In this document: positions 1 through 6,861 of the stretch, piece after piece
Layout of the letters: each line of letters starts with the position of its first letter
How positions within the stretch are numbered: the first letter of the stretch is position 1
Assembly (NCBI GenBank): GCA_028287415.1
Contig: JAQBPS010000074.1
Span: 1 to 8,744, forward strand
DNA length: 8,744 nucleotides
Source of the DNA: Bacillota bacterium
GTDB taxonomy: Bacteria; Bacillota; Sulfobacillia; Symbiobacteriales; Symbiobacteriaceae
Direction: 5' to 3'
Translations under genes and position numbers: made by a program
Notes under the pieces: model-generated
Databases searched by the model: none
What the model saw: the letters and a program-made list of their open reading frames with translations, nothing else
Told to the model about the DNA's origin: nothing

Positions 1-587
1 GCGCCCGCCTGAGCAGCCTCTACCGGGTGCTTTCGGGCGGCTCACTTCAGGTGACCGGCGGCACTTACGACATGGCGATTCAGGGCGATGGCTTCTTTCG
101 TGTCCAGCAGGAGAACGGCACCGTGGCCTACACCCGGGACGGTGCGTTCCACCTGGATGCGCAGGGTCGCCTGGCATCAGCCGGGGGTGGCCTGCTCCTC
201 GGCGACAACGGCCCCATCACCATTCCGGCGGAGGCCGGAAATGTCCAGGTGACGGGTGACGGCAACATCACCTATACGGATGCCAAGGGCCAGTCGGTCA
301 CGGCCGCGCACCTGTCGCTCGCCACCTTCGCCAACCCGACCGGGCTCGCAACCATTGGTGAGAACCTGCTGACCGAGCAGCCCGCCAGCGGACAGCCCCG
401 GCTGGTCGCCCCCGGCACGGGCGGCATGGGGCGCCTCGCACAGGGCACGCTGGAGACGTCCAACGTGGACCCCGCGGAAGAGATGATTAATATGATGCAG
501 GCCCAGCGGGCCTATCAGCTGAACTCCAAGGTGATCCAGAGCGCCGACGAGATGATGTCGCTGGCCAACAACCTGCGGAGGGGGTAG
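1..587 (+). CDS. flgG: Flagellar rod/hook-basal body protein, FlgG/FlgF family (5' partial)
   Basis: Structural protein of the flagellar rod, assembled outside the cytoplasmic membrane after export by the flagellar type III system. The reading frame is open to the left edge (codon phase begins at base 3), so the N-terminal rod domain lies outside the window; the GTG at 27 is internal. The visible part, about 195 residues, has the family's central block (AIQGDGFFRV, then YTRDGAFHLDAQGRL) and the C-terminal signature: a TSNVDPAEEM block followed by QRAYQLNSKVIQSADEMM, the amphipathic helix shared by axial proteins. It ends at TAG 585-587, and the next gene starts seven bases later with its ribosome site overlapping this stop, so the two are probably co-transcribed. 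FlgG and FlgF (FlhP/FlhO in Bacillus) are hard to separate from this portion. The family is certain; the paralogue is less so. Confidence 0.9.
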   Translation, partial: ARLSSLYRVLSGGSLQVTGGTYDMAIQGDGFFRVQQENGTVAYTRDGAFHLDAQGRLASAGGGLLLGDNGPITIPAEAGNVQVTGDGNITYTDAKGQSVTAAHLSLATFANPTGLATIGENLLTEQPASGQPRLVAPGTGGMGRLAQGTLETSNVDPAEEMINMMQAQRAYQLNSKVIQSADEMMSLANNLRRG

Positions 588-593
588 TGAACC

Positions 594-875
594 ATGATCG
601 CCGGCGTTAACGGTGCATCGGGGCCGCGCAAGCCCGCCACCGCCCCACCGCAGCAGGACCGCCTGAAGGAAGCCACGCAGGAGTTTGAGGCGTTCTTCGT
701 GGAAACGCTGCTGCGGCAGGCCCGGGAGGGCGCCCGTTCGCTCAGCGGAGAGCAGCCGGGCTTTGCCCGCCAGACCCAGGAGGGCTGGCAGGATACGCAG
801 ATGGCCCGGTCGGTCGCCCAAAGCGGCGGGCTGGGTATCGGGGAGATGCTCTACCGACAGCTTATATCGAAGTGA
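594..875 (+). CDS. flgJ: FlgJ-type flagellar rod-binding protein (single domain)
   Basis: A 93-residue protein matching the N-terminal rod-binding domain of FlgJ, which acts as a scaffold or cap for rod assembly. After a proline-rich start (residues 1-22) come the domain's usual features: EFEAFFVETLLRQ near residues 30-42, a middle GFARQTQEGWQD stretch, and the diagnostic AQSGGLGIGEML near 74-85. There is no C-terminal peptidoglycan hydrolase domain, as is common in Gram-positive bacteria where that activity is encoded elsewhere. The ATG at 594 is preceded by CGGAGGGGGT overlapping the stop of the rod gene, so coupled translation is likely. Its own TGA (873-875) is part of the left arm of a strong hairpin. 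Confidence 0.85.
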   Translation: MIAGVNGASGPRKPATAPPQQDRLKEATQEFEAFFVETLLRQAREGARSLSGEQPGFARQTQEGWQDTQMARSVAQSGGLGIGEMLYRQLISK

Positions 876-905
876 AAGGGGTGCTGAGCGCAGCCCCCCT
901 TTCAC
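872..905 (+). terminator. Hairpin 1 at the end of flgJ (terminator or RNA-stabilising stem)
   Basis: GTGAAAGGGG (872-881) pairs with CCCCTTTCAC (896-905). After one T-C mismatch the helix continues as GCTG/CAGC around the loop AGCG (887-890), giving 14 base pairs in 34 bases. It includes the flgJ stop codon. No T-run follows directly, so as an intrinsic terminator it is atypical; it may instead protect the 3' end of the flgJ transcript. Confidence 0.55.
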
Positions 906-918
906 CTTTCGACGGCGC

Positions 919-967
919 AACAAACGCCCCGACCGCTAAACTCGCAGTGTCGGGGCATTTGTTCCTT
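919..967 (+). terminator. Hairpin 2, intrinsic terminator candidate
   Basis: AACAAACGCCCCGAC (919-933) pairs with GTCGGGGCATTTGTT (949-963) with a single C-A mismatch; the loop is 15 bases. The GC core (926-933/949-956) is followed on the + strand by ATTTGTTCCTT and preceded by AACAAA, so it could end transcription of the flagellar rod operon. The A-rich left flank would provide a T-rich exit for transcription coming from the right. Confidence 0.65.
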
Positions 968-991
968 GCCCCGCCTTTAGTAATCCTCGTC

Positions 992-1022
992 AGCCCCGTG
1001 AGGTCTTGGCCCTCACGGGGCT
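992..1022 (+). terminator. Hairpin 3, perfect 12-bp stem
   Basis: AGCCCCGTGAGG (992-1003) and CCTCACGGGGCT (1011-1022) form a perfect 12-bp GC-rich stem around the loop TCTTGGC. The following bases, TCTGCCATTGG, are a poor T-run. It is the third stable hairpin in about 150 bases between flgJ and fabZ; it could be a back-up terminator. Confidence 0.5.
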
Positions 1023-1041
1023 TCTGCCATTGGGAGCGCAC

Positions 1042-1062
1042 CCAAGGCCATTTCCGCCTTGG
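1042..1062 (+). repeat. Hairpin 4, 7-bp inverted repeat upstream of fabZ
   Basis: CCAAGGC (1042-1048) and GCCTTGG (1056-1062) pair perfectly around CATTTCC. It lies about 70 bases before the fabZ start and has no T-run, so a role in the fabZ leader or as an operator is as plausible as termination. I found no convincing sigma-A promoter between it and fabZ; the best -10-like string is CATAGT at 1100-1105, without a -35 match. Confidence 0.4.
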
Positions 1063-1132
1063 AAAGGGATATCGGCACTGGAAGCGGAATACTAGCGGGC
1101 ATAGTGCGACATGATTAGCACGGAGGGACAAT

Positions 1133-1573
1133 ATGCTCAACGCCAAAGAGATTATGGAGATTATTCCCCATCGGCAGCCCATGCTGATGGTCGACCAGGT
1201 GATCGAGCTGGAACCCGGCAAGCGCGCCGTGGGCATCAAGAACGTGTCCGCGAACGAGCCCGTCTTCCAGGGCCACTACCCCGGCAACCCGATTTTCCCC
1301 GGGGTGCTAATTGTTGAGGCCATGGCCCAGGTGGGCGGCGTGGCGCTCATGTCGCAGCCGGAGTTCGCCGGGAAGGTGCCCCTGTTCGCGGGCATTGACG
1401 ACTGCAAGTTCAAGCGCCCCGTGCTGCCCGGCGATCAGCTGCGGCTGGAGGTGGAGCTCCTCAAGGTGATGCGCGGCGTGGGCATCGGCAGCGGCAAGGC
1501 CTACGTGGGCGATGAGCTGAGGGCCGAAGCCACCATCAAGTTTGCCATTGTTGACCCCAGCGCGATGAAGTAA
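1133..1573 (+). CDS. fabZ: (3R)-hydroxyacyl-ACP dehydratase FabZ
   Basis: Dehydrates (3R)-3-hydroxyacyl-ACP to trans-2-enoyl-ACP in the type II fatty acid synthesis cycle in the cytoplasm. The 146-residue product has the full hot-dog fold and normal FabZ length. It opens with the characteristic [15 protein letters not shown] (residues 7-21). The active-site stretch runs [20 protein letters not shown], giving catalytic His48 and Glu62, followed by [19 protein letters not shown], which is standard for FabZ and separates it from FabA. The ATG at 1133 follows CGGAGGGACAAT, a good ribosome site. It is flanked by the flgJ-side hairpins and the metK promoter, so it is probably a single-gene unit or is read through from the flagellar operon. 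No FapR-like operator was recognised. Confidence 0.95.
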   Translation: MLNAKEIMEIIPHRQPMLMVDQVIELEPGKRAVGIKNVSANEPVFQGHYPGNPIFPGVLIVEAMAQVGGVALMSQPEFAGKVPLFAGIDDCKFKRPVLPGDQLRLEVELLKVMRGVGIGSGKAYVGDELRAEATIKFAIVDPSAMK

Positions 1574-1595
1574 CATATTGTAAAGCTAGGCGCGC

Positions 1596-1624
1596 TTGAC
1601 AGCGTGTAGCGCCGGTGTTACCAT
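1596..1624 (+). promoter_or_regulatory. Sigma-A promoter of the SAM riboswitch-metK unit
   Basis: TTGACA (1596-1601) is a perfect -35; a 17-base spacer leads to TACCAT (1619-1624), a 4/6 match to the -10. The predicted start, near 1631, lies about 10 bases before the riboswitch P1 helix, as expected for an S-box leader. CGCGCT (1591-1596) and AGCGTG (1601-1606) form a short inverted repeat over the -35, which may be chance. Confidence 0.75.
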
Positions 1625-1640
1625 ACCTACAGCTTAATAC

Positions 1641-1747
1641 TCTTATCCAGAGAAGCAGAGGGACTGGCCCGATGACGCTTCGGCAACCGCCCCACCCAAC
1701 GGGGCACGGTGCCAACTCCAGCCGGCAGCACCAGCCGGGCGATAAGA
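1641..1747 (+). promoter_or_regulatory. SAM-I (S-box) riboswitch aptamer
   Basis: Binds S-adenosylmethionine and controls the downstream metK, whose product makes SAM. P1 is TCTTATC (1641-1647) pairing with GATAAGA (1741-1747). Inside it are the class-defining blocks in order: CAGAGAAGCAGAGGGACTGG (1648-1667), the kink-turn GATGA (1671-1675), CGGCAACC (1681-1688) and GGTGCCAACTCCAGCC (1708-1723). A C-rich/G-rich hairpin (CCCC near 1689-1692, GGGG 1701-1704) forms P3. Length and motif order match Rfam-type SAM-I aptamers. Confidence 0.95.
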
Positions 1748-1791
1748 CAGAAGAGACGCCGTACCCCTCTTCGTCCTGAAGAGGGTTTTTT
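1746..1791 (+). terminator. SAM-controlled antiterminator/terminator switch
   Basis: The terminator is CCCTCTTC (1765-1772) and GAAGAGGG (1778-1785) around the loop GTCCT, followed by six T (1786-1791). A competing antiterminator is visible: GAC (1746-1748) and GAAGAG (1750-1755) can pair with CTCTTCGTC (1767-1775), with A1749 bulged. It uses the last two bases of P1, so when SAM stabilises P1 the terminator is favoured and metK is switched off. Confidence 0.9.
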
Positions 1792-1841
1792 CATGTCCGG
1801 GCGTCGCAGAATATTAGCAGACCCGAAGGAGGCAGGACAGA

Positions 1842-3047
<1,206 letters not shown>

Positions 3048-3065
3048 GCTCTCGCATCGAACACA

Positions 3066-3094
3066 CCCGCCACCGCACGTCGGTGGCGGGTTTT
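3066..3094 (+). terminator. Intrinsic terminator of metK
   Basis: CCCGCCACCG (3066-3075) and CGGTGGCGGG (3081-3090) form a perfect 10-bp stem around CACGT, followed by TTTT. It starts 19 bases after the metK stop codon. Confidence 0.9.
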
Positions 3095-3121
3095 CACGTC
3101 CTGGGGCGGGGCACATAAAAT
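3093..3121 (+). promoter_or_regulatory. Possible sigma-A promoter for the gene at 3159
   Basis: TTCACG (3093-3098, 4/6 to TTGACA) and TAAAAT (3116-3121, 5/6 to TATAAT) are separated by exactly 17 bases. The -35 begins in the last two bases of the metK terminator T-run. This would give a start near 3128 and a leader of about 30 bases. Confidence 0.45.
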
Positions 3122-3158
3122 GGGAGCGTAGTTGCCACATTTGATAGGGGGCGACGCC

Positions 3159-3620
3159 ATGCACTCGCTCGGCGAGTTCCCCGGGGTCTGGTTGCTGCTG
3201 GCACTCGCCTTGTACGGGCTGGCCGGCGCCATGGCGCAGGGGTACCGCCTCGTCCGGTGGGGGATCCGGCCGCATGCCCGCGATGGGATCAGCCTGCTGG
3301 TCCTGGTTCAGAATCAGGAACAGCAGATTGAGGGGTTTGTCCGCTCACTTATCGCCCACGTGCGCGGGCGGTCGACATTGTCAGTTCACGGTGAACTGTT
3401 GCTGGTGGATCTGGCTTCGGTGGATGAGACGCCATTGATCCTGGAGCGGCTGGTGCGTCAGGATCCGCATTTGCGCCTTGTCCGTCTCCCCGACGGCGCC
3501 CCGCCGCCGGTGCTGGAGTCGGCACTCTTCCTGTGCAGCGGTCGCGTTGCCCTCATGCTCGATTTGCGGGGGAAGGTTGATGCCGCCCATGTGTTACATA
3601 TCTTCAGCAAAATTTGGTAA
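3159..3620 (+). CDS. Small membrane-anchored protein resembling a truncated GT2 glycosyltransferase domain
   Basis: A 153-residue protein that I cannot assign to a named gene. Residues 9-26 (VWLLLALALYGLAGAMAQ) form one hydrophobic helix, likely a membrane anchor. Residues 43-64 (GISLLVLVQNQEQQIEGF and on) look like the first strand and helix of a family 2 glycosyltransferase GT-A fold, and residues 79-98 (ELLLVDLASVDETPLILERL) like the second strand with its usual DDxSxDxT region. The DxD metal site is degenerate (MLDLRGKVD, 133-141), and the chain ends where the acceptor half would begin, so it is probably not a functional transferase. The ATG at 3159 is preferred because AGGGGG lies seven bases before it; a TTG at 3132 is in frame but has no such site. 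The stop codon TAA overlaps the sigma-D -35 of the next unit. Confidence 0.65.
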   Translation: MHSLGEFPGVWLLLALALYGLAGAMAQGYRLVRWGIRPHARDGISLLVLVQNQEQQIEGFVRSLIAHVRGRSTLSVHGELLLVDLASVDETPLILERLVRQDPHLRLVRLPDGAPPPVLESALFLCSGRVALMLDLRGKVDAAHVLHIFSKIW

Positions 3621-3644
3621 AAACAGGTAAAAATGAACCGATAG
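3618..3644 (+). promoter_or_regulatory. Sigma-D (FliA-type) promoter upstream of comF
   Basis: TAAA (3618-3621), a 15-base spacer, then ACCGATAG (3637-3644). The Bacillus sigma-D consensus is TAAA-N14-16-GCCGATAT, so the -35 is perfect, the spacing is right and CCGATA in the -10 matches. The -35 overlaps the stop codon of the upstream gene. The expected start is near 3650, just before comF, and the promoter heads the whole comF-flg-fliW-csrA block. Confidence 0.75.
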
Positions 3645-3674
3645 GCGAAGTCCTCTGAGAAGGGGGCTTCGCCT
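3643..3674 (+). promoter_or_regulatory. Hairpin enclosing the comF ribosome-binding site
   Basis: AGGCGAAG (3643-3650) and CTTCGCCT (3667-3674) form a perfect 8-bp stem ending one base before the comF TTG start. The enclosed segment carries AGAAGGGGG (3658-3666), the only good ribosome site for comF, and CCT (3652-3654) can pair with AGG (3661-3663). The left arm lies at or upstream of the expected sigma-D start, so the hairpin should form mainly in RNA reading in from upstream. It could also act as a weak terminator for the previous gene, since TTTG follows. Confidence 0.5.
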
Positions 3675-4427
3675 TTGCTGCGCATGGTTCTACAGGGGCT
3701 GATGGACCTGCTCTGGCCACCCCGCACCGAGTGTCTGCTATGCGGCGCCATGCTTGCGGAAGAGCCGCTGCCTGTCCCCGTCTGCGAGGGGTGCTGGGAA
3801 GGCATGCACTTTCCGCCGGCACTCCGCTGCTGCTTCAACTGTGCCCGCCCCCTGTCGGGCGGCGGTACTCTCTGCCGCATCTGCGCGGCGGGGTCGCCCT
3901 TCGGCTATGTGTATGCGCTGGGGCTCCATGAGGGAGCGCTGCGCGAGGCGATCCACCACCTGAAGTTCGGCGACCGGGAAGAGCTGGCCCCGCCCCTGGG
4001 GCGCAGGCTGGCGGCGCTGATCTCCACACGGCCTGACTGCCTGGTACCCGTTCCCCTGCATCGCTCCCGGCTGGTCGAGCGCGGCTATAACCAGGCGACC
4101 CTCATTGCGCAGGCAATTGCTGCCGAACTATCTATACCAGTCGTGGATACAGCCATGAAGCGTCTGCGCCGCACCGGCCACCAGGCCAAGCTCGACCGGG
4201 CAGCGCGCATGAAAAACCTCCAGCATGCCTTCGGCGTCAGTCAGACCCCGGCGCCCTGGGCGGGGAAGTCGGTCCTCCTGGTGGATGACGTGCTCACCAC
4301 CGGTGCAACGGCGGCTGCAGTCGCAAACGTGCTGCGGCAGACGGGCGCCCGCACCGTAGACATGGCGGTTCTGGCGGTGTCAGCCACAACGGTCAGAGGA
4401 ATCCTTAAAATCACCATTAACGATTGA
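3675..4427 (+). CDS. comF: ComF family phosphoribosyltransferase-like protein (ComFC/GntX type)
   Basis: A 250-residue ComF family protein, required in naturally competent relatives for DNA uptake; its exact chemistry is not settled. Four CxxC pairs at residues 20-23, 37-40, 53-56 and 67-70 form a zinc-ribbon head. A phosphoribosyltransferase-type domain follows, with LVPVPLHRSRLVERGYNQA near the middle and the PRPP-loop motif VDDVLTTGAT at 203-212. I chose TTG 3675 because AGAAGGGGG sits eight bases before it; ATG 3684 is in frame but 17 bases from that site. A sigma-D promoter lies directly upstream and flgM follows, the same linkage as comFC and flgM in B. subtilis. The sequence does not show whether this organism is competent. 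Confidence 0.9.
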   Translation: MLRMVLQGLMDLLWPPRTECLLCGAMLAEEPLPVPVCEGCWEGMHFPPALRCCFNCARPLSGGGTLCRICAAGSPFGYVYALGLHEGALREAIHHLKFGDREELAPPLGRRLAALISTRPDCLVPVPLHRSRLVERGYNQATLIAQAIAAELSIPVVDTAMKRLRRTGHQAKLDRAARMKNLQHAFGVSQTPAPWAGKSVLLVDDVLTTGATAAAVANVLRQTGARTVDMAVLAVSATTVRGILKITIND

Positions 4428-4444
4428 CTGCAAAGGCTCGATAC
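4418..4444 (+). promoter_or_regulatory. Possible sigma-D promoter for flgM
   Basis: TAAC (4418-4421), a 15-base spacer and CTCGATAC (4437-4444) match the sigma-D pattern at 3/4 and 5/8 positions. It overlaps the comF stop codon. A second sigma-D promoter directly before flgM would fit flagellar practice, but this match is weak. Confidence 0.35.
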
Positions 4445-4449
4445 TAAAA

Positions 4450-4481
4450 GTGAGCGGACCACAGGGGTGCAGGTGGCTCAC
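4450..4481 (+). repeat. Inverted repeat in the flgM leader
   Basis: GTGAGC (4450-4455) and GCTCAC (4476-4481) pair perfectly, with CAC (4460-4462) and GTG (4473-4475) able to extend the stem inside. It ends three bases before the flgM ribosome site AGGGGGAG (4485-4492) and has no T-run, so a role in RNA stability or translation is more likely than termination. Confidence 0.4.
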
Positions 4482-4497
4482 TCAAGGGGGAGATTGT

Positions 4498-4788
4498 ATG
4501 AAGATCAATGGCGTCTCCGGCCCGATCGGTAGCTATCAGCAGAGCGGTGCCCGCAGGGCGGCCAAGGAGCAGGAAGTCACCCGGCCTGCCAAGAGTGACG
4601 GCGTTGAGCTGTCACGCGAAGCGCAGGAAGTCCGTGCTCTCAAAGAAAAGATCAGCCAGGCGCCCGATTCCCGCGCAGAGCAGATCGCCGAACTGAAGCG
4701 CCAGGTCGCAGCCGGTACCTACCGGGTTGACGGGCGTGACGTTGCGACGAAGATGCTCAGGGCCCGGGTCTTCGATCAGCTAGCGTAA
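4498..4788 (+). CDS. flgM: Anti-sigma-D (anti-FliA) factor FlgM
   Basis: Binds and inhibits the flagellar sigma factor until the hook-basal body is complete, then is exported so that late genes are transcribed. The product is 96 residues, typical for FlgM. The N-terminal export region starts MKINGVSGPI; the sigma-binding half has VELSREAQEV (36-45), AEQIAELKRQVAAGTYRVDG (60-79) and VATKML (82-87), all family hallmarks. ATG 4498 is chosen because AGGGGGAG lies five bases before it and the start MKI is typical; an in-frame GTG at 4450 lies in the leader stem. It sits between comF and flgN, as in B. subtilis, and a terminator-like hairpin separates it from flgN, so the two may be expressed at different levels. 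Confidence 0.93.
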   Translation: MKINGVSGPIGSYQQSGARRAAKEQEVTRPAKSDGVELSREAQEVRALKEKISQAPDSRAEQIAELKRQVAAGTYRVDGRDVATKMLRARVFDQLA

Positions 4789-4806
4789 CGATAACAACTT
4801 TGCGGG

Positions 4807-4855
4807 AGACGGCGCGGCCCGTAGGACCCGCCGTCTTTCTCATTCCTTTTTATAG
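4807..4855 (+). terminator. Terminator-like hairpin between flgM and flgN
   Basis: AGACGGCG (4807-4814) and CGCCGTCT (4829-4836) form a perfect 8-bp stem; GG (4816-4817) and CC (4827-4828) can extend it with C4815 bulged. It is followed by TTCTCATTCCTTTTTATA, an interrupted T-rich tract. It lies inside an otherwise tight gene series, so it probably reduces rather than stops transcription into flgN. I see no clear new promoter between it and flgN. Confidence 0.65.
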
Positions 4856-4884
4856 CGTCACGGACAGGACAAGGGGGAGCGCGC

Positions 4885-5391
4885 ATGGACCCACAGAGGC
4901 TGAATCAGCTGCTGGCGATTATGGAGGAGCAGACCAAGATCATGGGAGACCTCACCGCCCTCAGCAAGAAGAAGGCTCAGGTGCTGGTCGACGCAAACCT
5001 GGATGAGCTTGACATCCTCCTGCGCGGCGAGCAAGCGCTCGTGTGGCAGCTGGGGCGCCTGGAAGAACGGCGGTTCCAGCAGCAGGCAGCGGTCGCCGCT
5101 GACATCGGGATCCATCCCAGCCAGGTCACCCTGGAACGGTTGCTGACGGACGTGCCCGAGGGCTACGGCAACCGCTGCGACGAGGTGGCCAGGCAATACG
5201 GTGAGACCGCCAAAGAGCTCACGCAGGTAAATCAACTAAACACCGAACTGATCCAGCAAGCGATGGCTTACGTCGACTTCTCCCTGCAACTGCTCGGTGG
5301 ACGGGGGCCGGCCGCCGGCCAGGTCTACTCGCCCCGCGGGCAGCAGGGACAGGCAGACGGCAAGCTGCGGCGGCTGGACAACCGGGTATAG
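4885..5391 (+). CDS. flgN: Flagellar export chaperone FlgN
   Basis: Cytoplasmic chaperone that keeps the hook-filament junction proteins FlgK and FlgL unfolded and takes them to the export gate. The 168-residue product is almost wholly helical with a charged coiled-coil character: the first helix spans roughly residues 1-60 (LLAIMEEQTKIMGDLTALSK and the following KKKAQVLVDANLDELDILL), with another long helix near 95-132 (CDEVARQYGETAKELTQVNQ and on). The C-terminal region is Gly/Gln-rich and likely flexible, as in other FlgN proteins that bind clients through this end. Sequence conservation in this family is low, so the call also rests on position just before flgK. ATG 4885 follows AAGGGGGAG at good spacing. 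The stop codon TAG overlaps the flgK ribosome site. Confidence 0.88.
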   Translation: MDPQRLNQLLAIMEEQTKIMGDLTALSKKKAQVLVDANLDELDILLRGEQALVWQLGRLEERRFQQQAAVAADIGIHPSQVTLERLLTDVPEGYGNRCDEVARQYGETAKELTQVNQLNTELIQQAMAYVDFSLQLLGGRGPAAGQVYSPRGQQGQADGKLRRLDNRV

Positions 5392-5403
5392 GAGGTAGCG
5401 CCG

Positions 5404-6861
5404 ATGTCCACGTTCAGAAGTCTGCAAACGGTCCGCACAGGGCTCGACGCTGCCCGCAGGGCCATGGATATTGTCGGGCGCAATGTGGCGAATGCCAACA
5501 CTGCCGGGTACTCCCGCCAGCTGGTCTCGTTCCAGGCGGCGGAGCCCTCCCAGGTGATTCTGTCAGCCGGGCGCGGCATCAGCGAGGTCAACGTGCTGCG
5601 TTACCGCGATGAATTCGTGGATCGCCAGTTCCGTTCCCGCTCGAGCCTTCAGGGCTATCAGGAGACCCGCAGCCAGCAGCTGTCCCAGGCGGAACAGATC
5701 CTCGGCAACTTGTCGGACACGGGCCTGCGCACCGCCATGGACCAGTTCTTCAACGCGTGGCAAACGCTTGCGACGAACCCAAGTCAGCCGTTCGCCCGCA
5801 GTCAGGTGGTCAGCACCGCAGAGCAGTTCCTCAGCCAAGCGGACGGTTCGTTCCAGGAACTGAAGGCGATGCGCACCGATCTGGATACCGCCCTTCAGAC
5901 CAAGGCTGCCGACATCAACAGCGCAGCCGGGCAGGTGGCCGACCTGAACCAGGCGATCTCCCTCGGAAACCTGACACAGCAGGAGACCAACGACCTCCAG
6001 GACCGGCGCGACCTGCTGCTGGACAGCCTTGCGAAGCTGGCCGGGGTGACTTCGGCCAAGCAGAGCGACGGCAGCGTCAGCGTTTACCTGGGCTCGCTAC
6101 CGCTGGTGGAGAAGAACAGCGCCCACCCGATTAGCTGGAAGTCGGGCGTCGAGGCGGATCTGGACAAGGATCCTGCGCTTACGAGCACCCAGCAGTCGGT
6201 GACCACGTACACGTGGAACGGCACGACTACGCCCGCCGTCTTTCCGGGCGGTGAGATGAAGGCCCTGATGGAATTGCGGGACCAGGGGATCCCCGACTAC
6301 ATGAAGACCCTGGACACGCTGGTGCGGACAGTCGCGACGCAAGTGAACAACGTCCATAATGGCGGTGACCCTACCGTCCCTGATATCTTTACGATCAAAA
6401 CCAATGGTGCGGGACAGCCCTTTTGGATGGGGATCGAGCTGAATGCTGTCATCCGGCAGTCTCCCGACAAGATACTGGCCGGCAACCCGCCGTCCTCCGG
6501 CGTACCTCCGGCCCCCGGGGACGGTGAGCGTGCCCGGCAGATCGGCAACCTCCGCGATGCGGCCATCCTGACCGGCGGCCCGGTCGGCACCAAGCAGGTG
6601 AACCCCGGGGAGTACCTGCGGTCATTCACCGCCCAGGTCGGCCTTCAGCTGCAGGATGCGACGCGCAGCAGCGATTCCGCTACGCTTCAAGTGACTCAGG
6701 CTGAGACCAACCGCCAGTCGGTGTCGGGCGTCTCGCTTGATGAAGAGATGTCGAAGATGGTCCAGTTCCAGCAGGCGTACAACGCATCCGCACGGATGAT
6801 GACGACCATCGACGACATGCTGGACCTGATGATCAACCGGACCGGAATGGTCGGGCGCTAG
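5404..6861 (+). CDS. flgK: Flagellar hook-associated protein 1 (FlgK)
   Basis: First of the two junction proteins joining the hook to the filament, located at the cell exterior after flagellar export. The product is 485 residues, a little short for the family (commonly near 500-550), the difference lying in the variable middle. The N-terminal axial-protein motif RRAMDIVGRNVANANTAGYS (18-37) and the C-terminal partner helix SLDEEMSKMVQFQQAYNASA are both intact, so the helical core that polymerises is complete. ATG 5404 is preceded by TAGGAGGTA, which combines the flgN stop with a near-perfect ribosome site, so translation is probably coupled. Confidence 0.96.
   Translation: MSTFRSLQTVRTGLDAARRAMDIVGRNVANANTAGYSRQLVSFQAAEPSQVILSAGRGISEVNVLRYRDEFVDRQFRSRSSLQGYQETRSQQLSQAEQILGNLSDTGLRTAMDQFFNAWQTLATNPSQPFARSQVVSTAEQFLSQADGSFQELKAMRTDLDTALQTKAADINSAAGQVADLNQAISLGNLTQQETNDLQDRRDLLLDSLAKLAGVTSAKQSDGSVSVYLGSLPLVEKNSAHPISWKSGVEADLDKDPALTSTQQSVTTYTWNGTTTPAVFPGGEMKALMELRDQGIPDYMKTLDTLVRTVATQVNNVHNGGDPTVPDIFTIKTNGAGQPFWMGIELNAVIRQSPDKILAGNPPSSGVPPAPGDGERARQIGNLRDAAILTGGPVGTKQVNPGEYLRSFTAQVGLQLQDATRSSDSATLQVTQAETNRQSVSGVSLDEEMSKMVQFQQAYNASARMMTTIDDMLDLMINRTGMVGR

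Noticed and set aside
177..923. A 248-codon minus-strand frame opposite the rod and flgJ genes
   Set aside because: The forward strand carries clear flagellar proteins; the antisense product has a low-complexity composition typical of a shadow frame.
1076..1105. A sigma-A promoter for fabZ using CATAGT as -10
   Set aside because: No acceptable -35 at 16-18 bases upstream; the match is too weak to report as a feature.
872..1114. A forward 80-codon frame between flgJ and fabZ
   Set aside because: It consists almost entirely of the hairpin-rich region, has no ribosome site, and its start lies within the flgJ stop region.
1591..1606. Inverted repeat over the metK -35 as a repressor operator
   Set aside because: Only six base pairs with one G-T pair; the SAM riboswitch already explains metK control and the repeat may be chance.
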